6,505 nucleotides of DNA from positions 1 to 6,505 of the forward strand of contig JBNKRV010000163.1 of the NCBI GenBank assembly GCA_050296935.1, read 5' to 3'. The notes under the pieces were generated by a model, which was not told where the DNA came from, ran no database searches, and saw only the letters and a list, made by a program, of their open reading frames with translations. Positions 6,091 to 6,505 of this stretch are shown one piece after another. The first letter of the stretch is position 1, and each line of letters opens with the position of its first letter. This DNA is from Saccharicrinis sp050296935. Its GTDB lineage: Bacteria; Bacteroidota; Bacteroidia; Bacteroidales; Marinilabiliaceae. A program made the position numbers and the translations under genes.

Positions 6091-6166
6091 TGCAGATGAT
6101 TGCCTGAAACGGAGCTGTGGTTTTGCCAATGCAGTAGATGGCGTTATCTATATTGGCAGAGAATGA
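6090..6166 (+). pseudogene. Stray AlbA_2 domain fragment fused in frame
   Basis: The frame that starts at 5999 continues past the DUF6557-like motif into DDCLKRSCGFANAVDGVIYIGRE and stops at 6164-6166. The string CGFANAxxGxxYIG is the signature near the start of AlbA_2 domains (family pattern: ...LKWICGFANADGGKLYIGK...). This is the very domain missing from the decayed regulator at 4615-5705. It therefore looks like a piece of a regulator of that family moved or copied to the other side of the broken small gene. The domain ends after about 25 residues. The product, if any, would be a nonfunctional chimera. Confidence 0.55.
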
Positions 6167-6180
6167 GTGGATGCGAATGA

Positions 6181-6273
6181 ATGAGAGAATTCCAGAATCA
6201 GGAAAGTTGGTTGAAAGTTTGGCAGATGCTTGGCATTGCAGAATCAGCCGTTCAAAAATATTTAAAACATTGA
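6181..6273 (+). other. Short helix-turn-helix-like ORF remnant (30 codons)
   Basis: ATG 6181 opens a 30-codon frame containing ESWLKVWQMLGIAESAVQKY, which reads like a recognition-helix segment (LGIAESAVQKYLK), and ends at a TGA at 6271-6273. No parent gene is recognised. Longer frames on either strand here have no family resemblance. It is probably a scrap of a DNA-binding protein in this decayed region. Confidence 0.25.
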
Positions 6274-6433
6274 TCAGCAGTAGAGTATCTGAGGATCTGA
6301 ATTTTGCGCAACAACGCAGTAGCTGGACTTTATAGACGAACACTATTTGAAACGTATTTGAGATAAAGAATCACTATTGTCCGGTAAATATTCGATTTTA
6401 ATTATTTGTTAACCTTTGTCTTCGAGCCAGACA

Positions 6434-6480
6434 GGCTTTTACTTTTTCGCTACAGCTCGAAAAAGTAAACAAAAAGAGCC
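6434..6480. terminator. Strong A/T-rich hairpin, terminator or interspersed repeat
   Basis: A perfect 12-bp stem, TTTACTTTTTCG (6438-6449) with CGAAAAAGTAAA (6458-6469), encloses an 8-base loop. It is extended across an asymmetric gap by GGCT (6434-6437) pairing with AGCC (6477-6480). A-runs and T-runs on the two arms would suit a bidirectional terminator. Sequences built on an AAAAAGTAA(A/C)CAAAAAG arm recur between genes in many Bacteroidota, so this may be a dispersed repeat. The rest of 6274-6505 shows no gene. Confidence 0.55.
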
Positions 6481-6505
6481 GCCGCTGACATGAAAAACCT
6501 AAAAA

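Noticed and set aside
5388..6343. Minus-strand frames at 5388-5699, 5555-5767 and 6065-6343
   Set aside because: They are antisense to the RecG-like and AlbA_2-like coding stretches, whose plus-strand translations carry recognisable motifs.

Overview
The window looks like an accessory locus of a Bacteroidota (Bacteroidetes) chromosome. The grounds are AT-rich DNA, start codons preceded by A/T-rich sequence instead of a Shine-Dalgarno box, a TATCTTTG motif matching the Bacteroidetes -7 promoter element, and two genes of the Bacteroidetes-type Hcp (TssD) family. No genus can be named.

Left two thirds (1-4190, all minus strand, so read right to left). Two consecutive tssD/Hcp genes (4190-3759, 3746-3339) form type VI secretion tube subunits. 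A leader of about 180 bp with nested inverted repeats follows, then a 346-residue protein (3160-2120) with a soluble N-terminal part and a glycine-rich two-helix membrane hairpin near its C-terminus. I infer it is the T6SS cargo effector. Five bases later comes a 150-residue multi-pass membrane protein (2114-1662), the inferred immunity protein. The last 60 codons of the effector, the immunity gene and a 37-bp spacer are then repeated in tandem with an exact 678-bp period: three complete units and a fourth that leaves the window at base 1. The copies differ only by substitutions and every frame stays open. The result is one full effector followed by an array of headless effector C-termini, each paired with its own immunity variant.

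The variation is structured. Immunity copies differ mostly in membrane segments (residues 29-79) and toxin C-termini mostly in their membrane helix, while the soluble tails are nearly invariant. The copies are also mosaics of one another. This resembles the orphan toxin-tip/immunity cassettes of Rhs and CDI loci, but here it sits behind Hcp genes and involves a small membrane-acting toxin. I do not recognise the toxin or the immunity family.

Middle (4191-4596) is a gene-free AT-rich stretch that probably holds the promoter of the tssD operon.

Right third (4597-6505, plus strand) is decayed. It holds a frameshifted, N-terminally truncated AlbA_2/RecG-like ATP-binding regulator (to 5705), a broken small gene resembling DUF6557 (5713 to about 6090), a stray AlbA_2 fragment fused in frame behind it, a short helix-turn-helix-like scrap, and a strong A/T-rich hairpin near the right edge (6434-6480). 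This side looks like a rearrangement scar flanking the T6SS cassette.
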